The notes under the pieces were generated by a model that saw nothing but the letters and a program-made list of their open reading frames with translations, was not told the origin of the DNA and did not search any database. Shown piece by piece: positions 53,802 to 57,842 of a stretch of 57,842 nucleotides of DNA. Within the stretch, counting starts at the first letter, position 1; each line of letters starts with the position of its first letter. Source of the stretch: Polaromonas sp. (GTDB taxonomy: Bacteria; Pseudomonadota; Gammaproteobacteria; Burkholderiales; Burkholderiaceae_C); the NCBI GenBank assembly GCA_013298815.1, contig JAAFJF010000014.1:1-57842 (forward strand), read 5' to 3'. Position numbers and translations under genes: made by a program.

Positions 53802-54389
53802 TTAGTCAGCGGCAGTGGCAAGGCATTTGGTATCACTGGTACTGTCTGGTTTGCAACTCCTTATTCGCCCAGTTACTGAGATTTTAGCTCGGCGCGTTTG
53901 CGATAAAAGATCGACTCCGCTCAGGTCATTGCGCACGATCTGGAAAGTTGCGTTGTACGATTTTCCAGCTAAAGTTCTTGCATAGCCAGAACTGTTAAAC
54001 AAAACGAAATTGTCACCAGATGCATTAATTTGGGTAAGTGTAAAGTAACTAGGTAATGTCTCAGTTTGTTTGATGATGGTATCGTTTGCGTCTAGTGCGT
54101 TGTCAAAGTTTTTATCAACAAAAACAGTAATGCCAGCATTCCAGTCTGTTCCGGTAGTTGGGGCAATAATTGCATTCCTTCCTTGCTTCATTGCTTCGGT
54201 GCGAGCCGTATTGATAGCTGCTACCAAATTATTGGTTGCACTTGAAAGTTCAGAGCTTCGCTGAATATCTCTGAAGCTGGGTGCAGCGATAGCAGCAAGT
54301 ATGCCAATGATGGAAACGACAACCATTAGCTCAATGAGAGTAAACCCAATTGCGGCATTCTTAGATCGAAAAAAATATGATTTTTTCAT
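53802..54389 (-). CDS. fimT: Type IV pilus minor pilin FimT/GspH-like
   Basis: A 195-residue pseudopilin. The class III prepilin leader is cleaved before Phe in [20 protein letters not shown], followed by [20 protein letters not shown], the typical GspH/FimT helix. The C-terminus has Cys pairs. The ATG at 54389 overlaps the pilE stop in an ATGA, which fixes this start over an in-frame ATG further upstream at 54434. It works in priming pilus assembly and in some species in DNA uptake. Confidence 0.92.
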   Translation of the reverse strand: MKKSYFFRSKNAAIGFTLIELMVVVSIIGILAAIAAPSFRDIQRSSELSSATNNLVAAINTARTEAMKQGRNAIIAPTTGTDWNAGITVFVDKNFDNALDANDTIIKQTETLPSYFTLTQINASGDNFVLFNSSGYARTLAGKSYNATFQIVRNDLSGVDLLSQTRRAKISVTGRIRSCKPDSTSDTKCLATAAD

Positions 54390-54853
54390 TTCCAGCAAAC
54401 GGTTAAGGGTGTAGCTGAAGTTGATCCCGTGCATGTTTTAGCACCGGCACTGTTAAAACCTAAATTACCAGCTTTGGGGTCTGACGCTGTAGGCTTAAGA
54501 GTAGCGGTTAGTTGAACGCATAGTCTTAAATCGGTAGGTGCTGGCGCATTACAAGTTGATGCGCTTAGGGTGTAATAACCACTAGCTGCGCTGTCACCAG
54601 AATAGGTTTTAAAAGCAGTATTTGCTGGTACCAAAGCATAGGTCCCATTTTGAGTTAGGAATCGCTCTTGTTGTTGCATCAAATCTAAAAGTGCAGTGCG
54701 GGCTTCAGCACGTTTACCTCTCAAAACATATTCAGTGTAGTTTGGGTAAGCGATGGCGACCAATACGCCAATAACTGCAACCACAATCATTAGTTCTATA
54801 AGTGTGAAACCCCTGCGCAAGCTTAGCGATTTTGAATAATGCATAGAAATCAT
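54386..54853 (-). CDS. pilE: Type IV pilin PilE-like
   Basis: A 155-residue type IV pilin. After a short leader the sequence is [20 protein letters not shown], with the Glu at position 5 of the mature protein, then [20 protein letters not shown] typical of PilE minor pilins encoded after PilY1. The D-loop cysteines are near the C-terminus ([17 protein letters not shown]). The ATG at 54853 overlaps the pilY1 stop (ATGA). An alternative ATG is at 54844. Confidence 0.94.
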   Translation of the reverse strand: MISMHYSKSLSLRRGFTLIELMIVVAVIGVLVAIAYPNYTEYVLRGKRAEARTALLDLMQQQERFLTQNGTYALVPANTAFKTYSGDSAASGYYTLSASTCNAPAPTDLRLCVQLTATLKPTASDPKAGNLGFNSAGAKTCTGSTSATPLTVCWK

Positions 54854-57842
54854 TTCTTTAATTCATAGTAGTTGTTAATTTGACGCCAGCTTAGACGCCC
54901 TACGGCTGTAACTTCAATTTCGTCTTGAGGCGGCGTTTTGTAGCCATCAGTGCCTTTGATTAATAAACGCTTAGTAGAAGTTTTGGCACGTCGCCCTGTG
55001 CTGTCGCTGGCGGTTAAGCTGGCATCAGTGGTTTCTTGTACAAAAATTTGACCAATAAGTCCAACTGTAGACACTTGGCTGTTTCCGTTTCCTGTGGCGA
55101 AATTGACGTCATAAATATTACCACCACCACCGTTACAAGGATCAGATAAGTTTTGAGGGGGAACAACGCTTCCGAAATAAATCTTATTTCCAGAAACTGT
55201 GAAATCACTTACAGAGCGCTCTCCAGATGTGGGGTAATCGAAGTACCAGCCAGACCTTTGCGATGTATCACCAGTTGTGCTTGCACGCCCCCAAATAAAA
55301 GTTGGTACGCTAATAACACCCGACGAAGCTGTTCCTTTTTGCAAGAACGCTCTTCCTGCAACTGATCTAGGTGATGCATCTATGTCATGGATGGCATAGA
55401 CAGACTGTGTGCGCACAGGTGTTAAATTATTATCGCTGGCTTCCATGTACTTACCTGTGCCAAACATCACAATCGATCCTTTGTTTGGACCGTACACAAT
55501 TGTTGGTGTCATAGCAATAGGTTGAACGTTCCCGGCATCATCTTTGGCAACGAACAGCGGTTTATTAGAGTTTCCCGTTATCAGGTCAGCAAACGTGAGA
55601 CTAGATAATGCTTTCCCAGAAGTACCGGTATTGGCCAAGTCGAAATCAAGTTTCCACAAATTACCATGCAGATCACCAAGATACATTTGATCAATTTCGC
55701 CGGCAGAACCTGTAACAGCTTCAAAATTTATAACCCCAGGTGATACGGTGGCACTTAAGGTGGCATCGGTAGGTATTTCAAATTTGAAGTAGTTGCTGCC
55801 GAGAGACCAAGCTTGCCCAGCGGTTTTATTTAAGGAGAGCAAAAATAGATATGGTTTTTTACTTGTACTGACGGACCCATCTGCAACGAAGTTATTGACT
55901 CCACTCGGCACTGCAGCAAACCACTCATAAATAGGCGTTGCATCTGTTTTTTTATTAGTTTGTATTTTTACAACTTTGGACGTACCCATCACATTTCCAA
56001 GATCGGGATCATCCTTGTCTGTGAACTCCCACATTACCTTTTTTTCGTCAAATGCTGCGGGGTTTGAAACATCTAAAGCAAAGACACCTTGACCACCACC
56101 ACCAGTAGAAGAAAGTAAAACAGTTTTCCAAGTAGATCCAACTAAAGCTTCTGCCACCCAAGTTTGACCATCGACGTAGCTTTGATGTTTGCTAGAGTTG
56201 TATGTTGGATCGGTCAGTGCTGGTAACTTGCTTGCAAGCCAGCTAGGAATGTAGGCAAAAATTTCTGCCCCTGTTGCAGAATTAAATGCATGCAGCATGC
56301 CATCGTTAGCGCCTACAAACAACGCTCCCGGACGCGAAGCATTATTAGTTACAAATGTCTTATAGGCTGCAGTATTTACGTCGTTACCAAATTCCTTAGA
56401 GTAAACAGCTGGAGAGTTAACAATGTCACCAAGCCTAGAACTTCTGGAGCGAAACGGTGTCCCTTCTTTTGATTTATCGCCACGCAGGTAATTTAATCGA
56501 TCCTCACCAAGTCCATCGCCTGCAGGCAAGGCAGTAGTTTCATTATTCAAAGCCGCTTTTAAACTGCCGTTATCGGATGAGACGTTAGACCATTTGAATG
56601 GGATGCCCGCTTCCGCGCCGTTGGAGTTGCTTTTCGATCTGCCAGCAATGATATTGCGTGTGTTTTTAAAATAGCTGACAGAATTTGCATTCATGACAGC
56701 TGCGGCTTTCCATTGGGGCGTGTTCACTCCAACATTAACGACGCCTGCCGTAGCACTGACAGGTGTCGAAATAACATCGCCACTCCAGTCAGTTGGGTCA
56801 AAGCTAGCGTTATAAACGTAGCCGCCTGTTTTAAAACTGGTCGAAGATATGCTACCGTTAGCAATAGAGTTTCCTTCAGATGCAATACTGTCGAAAATTT
56901 CATTTAAGCCCGCTAGTACAGCTTTTGAGCTGCTAGCTAGATAATAATTTTTGGGATCGCCAGGAGATGCTGGATTAACTGCAGCCTTTTGCCAGCCGCT
57001 GTTGTCAAGTGTGAAGGTCGTAGGCTTACCTGCAGCATCACGAGCGGTTACCTTTAAAAATGGGTTGCCAATATCGGATTTGTCTGTGAATCCACCATAC
57101 TTAGCAGCAAGCAAGAATTGATTGTTTTTTCTGGCGTTTGGATCAGTGCTGCCGCCTCCTTCGTTAACGTCGATAACATAGGTTTTTGCTCTCATACCCA
57201 ACCGTTTGCTACTATTGTCAGCAGAGCGAATGTCATGTGTATTTGCCCAATATGCTGCACCAGCCATAAGGTAACTATTGTTATTGCAGCATGTGTACGG
57301 CAGTGCATCTTGCAAGTTCGGGTAATGGGGATCAGTGTTAGCAGCATTTGTGTTGCTTGTATGGTTGGTATTCCTTGTATCACCTATCCCATCCAAATAT
57401 GAAACAGAGCTTTTGGCTTCAAAACCGCCCACTACGTTTGTCCAATTTCGAAAATTAGGTTCGTTATTGGCTAAATTAACACTTCGGGCGAAATCAGAAC
57501 TTGTTGTCGAGGTATTGCCTGGAAGTGATTTATCGGCATGCGTGTTTTTATCGCCAACGACGATAATGTTATTCTTAAGACAACTGTAATCTGAGGTTTT
57601 ACTACCACCAGCATGTGGGTCTGTCCATGTTGTGTAGACTGGGAAGCCGTCCTTCATAACAGTAGTGATGTTGGAAACAGCCTCAGGAGTAGGCTGCAAG
57701 CCTTGTAAATAGCGCAGTGTTTCATAGTACAACTCGCCAACAGGGTCATAGGTTTTATATTCTCCTTGGCTGGTCGTAGATGTGCGACCAAACTGATTTA
57801 GGTAGTTGATAACACCGCTTACCCCCTCGCTTACGCCTTCTG
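54850..57842 (-). CDS. pilY1: Type IV pilus tip protein PilY1, 5' part missing
   Basis: C-terminal part of PilY1, which sits at the pilus tip and controls extension, retraction and surface sensing. The frame is open to the window edge, so the N-terminus and any VWA domain are cut off. At least 995 residues are present. The beta-propeller is seen in [20 protein letters not shown], then [20 protein letters not shown] and [17 protein letters not shown] Ser/Gly-rich loop and several YFGS-type strands follow. The family's calcium-binding loops probably include the Asp/Asn clusters here. The gene is coupled to pilE by ATGA. Confidence 0.95.
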   Translation of the reverse strand, partial: EGVSEGVSGVINYLNQFGRTSTTSQGEYKTYDPVGELYYETLRYLQGLQPTPEAVSNITTVMKDGFPVYTTWTDPHAGGSKTSDYSCLKNNIIVVGDKNTHADKSLPGNTSTTSSDFARSVNLANNEPNFRNWTNVVGGFEAKSSVSYLDGIGDTRNTNHTSNTNAANTDPHYPNLQDALPYTCCNNNSYLMAGAAYWANTHDIRSADNSSKRLGMRAKTYVIDVNEGGGSTDPNARKNNQFLLAAKYGGFTDKSDIGNPFLKVTARDAAGKPTTFTLDNSGWQKAAVNPASPGDPKNYYLASSSKAVLAGLNEIFDSIASEGNSIANGSISSTSFKTGGYVYNASFDPTDWSGDVISTPVSATAGVVNVGVNTPQWKAAAVMNANSVSYFKNTRNIIAGRSKSNSNGAEAGIPFKWSNVSSDNGSLKAALNNETTALPAGDGLGEDRLNYLRGDKSKEGTPFRSRSSRLGDIVNSPAVYSKEFGNDVNTAAYKTFVTNNASRPGALFVGANDGMLHAFNSATGAEIFAYIPSWLASKLPALTDPTYNSSKHQSYVDGQTWVAEALVGSTWKTVLLSSTGGGGQGVFALDVSNPAAFDEKKVMWEFTDKDDPDLGNVMGTSKVVKIQTNKKTDATPIYEWFAAVPSGVNNFVADGSVSTSKKPYLFLLSLNKTAGQAWSLGSNYFKFEIPTDATLSATVSPGVINFEAVTGSAGEIDQMYLGDLHGNLWKLDFDLANTGTSGKALSSLTFADLITGNSNKPLFVAKDDAGNVQPIAMTPTIVYGPNKGSIVMFGTGKYMEASDNNLTPVRTQSVYAIHDIDASPRSVAGRAFLQKGTASSGVISVPTFIWGRASTTGDTSQRSGWYFDYPTSGERSVSDFTVSGNKIYFGSVVPPQNLSDPCNGGGGNIYDVNFATGNGNSQVSTVGLIGQIFVQETTDASLTASDSTGRRAKTSTKRLLIKGTDGYKTPPQDEIEVTAVGRLSWRQINNYYELKK

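Overview
This window is chromosomal DNA of a betaproteobacterium, most likely a member of the Burkholderiales close to the Comamonadaceae. The basis is gene order and family content: a phasin of the PHA-granule type, an EF-P/EarP (arginine rhamnosylation) pair, RpoD with a long Lys/Ala/Pro-rich N-terminus, hupB - tRNA-Val - ppiD, and ribD-ribE-ribB-ribH-nusB next to minor pilin genes. Base composition looks close to half G+C by eye. I cannot name a genus. There is no prophage, transposase, CRISPR array or rRNA. Most of the window is core genome.

Layout. 1-1.3 kb: a RelBE-type toxin-antitoxin pair and an unrecognised gene bounded by two copies of a dispersed repeat. 1.4-3.9 kb: murJ and a SirB1-like gene. 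3.9-6.6 kb: a SsuABC/TauABC-type ABC transporter. 6.7-8.4 kb: a lipid A phosphoethanolamine transferase. 8.5-13.4 kb: the heat-shock group grpE-dnaK-dnaJ with an FKBP isomerase and a HxlR-like regulator. 13.7-19 kb: rpoD, dnaG and an SseB-like gene. 19.3-28.7 kb: accessory metabolism (gamma-glutamyltransferase, TauE/SafE exporter, a short-chain dehydrogenase, a Fur-boxed iron-binding protein, a patatin lipoprotein, a phasin with PhaR-like sites, HDAC-like protein, thioesterase, nitroreductase). 28.8-34.2 kb: antiporter-like protein, 2-hydroxyacid dehydrogenase, rmuC, YdcF-like protein and a LOG-family protein. 34.3-40.4 kb: efp, earP, uvrC, an epimerase, pgsA, hupB and tRNA-Val. 40.5-48.2 kb: ppiD, dnaE and tolQRA. 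48.3-57.8 kb: an aminotransferase, nusB, the riboflavin genes, then fimT, pilE and a pilY1 that runs off the right end.

The most striking signal is not a gene. A roughly 45-70 bp palindromic repeat (17-bp dyad of the type GCTATTAAATTTATAGC, then a half ending AATACGCCGGCTAGAGG) occurs in at least eleven clear copies in both orientations. Seven are intergenic. Four lie in frame inside protein genes: murJ once, ribD once and earP twice. In ribD and earP one copy is read in the same strand and phase, so two unrelated enzymes share an almost identical peptide (FTINNIATQAVNTQAR and [16 protein letters not shown]). In the other two coding copies the base that would give a stop in the frame used has changed. 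earP carries a third, unrelated in-frame insert (a dRS3-like pair of ATTCCC...GGGAAT palindromes). A further copy supplies the Shine-Dalgarno and start codon of ggt. This resembles the protein-coding palindromic elements known from Rickettsia and is the main thing here that deserves follow-up.

Functional links. EarP should modify EF-P, encoded just upstream of it. GrpE, DnaK and DnaJ form one chaperone machine. RibD, RibE, RibB and RibH cover riboflavin synthesis except, apparently, GTP cyclohydrolase II, because the C-terminal domain of RibB lacks the expected zinc cysteines. PilY1, PilE and FimT belong to type IV pilus tip and priming functions.
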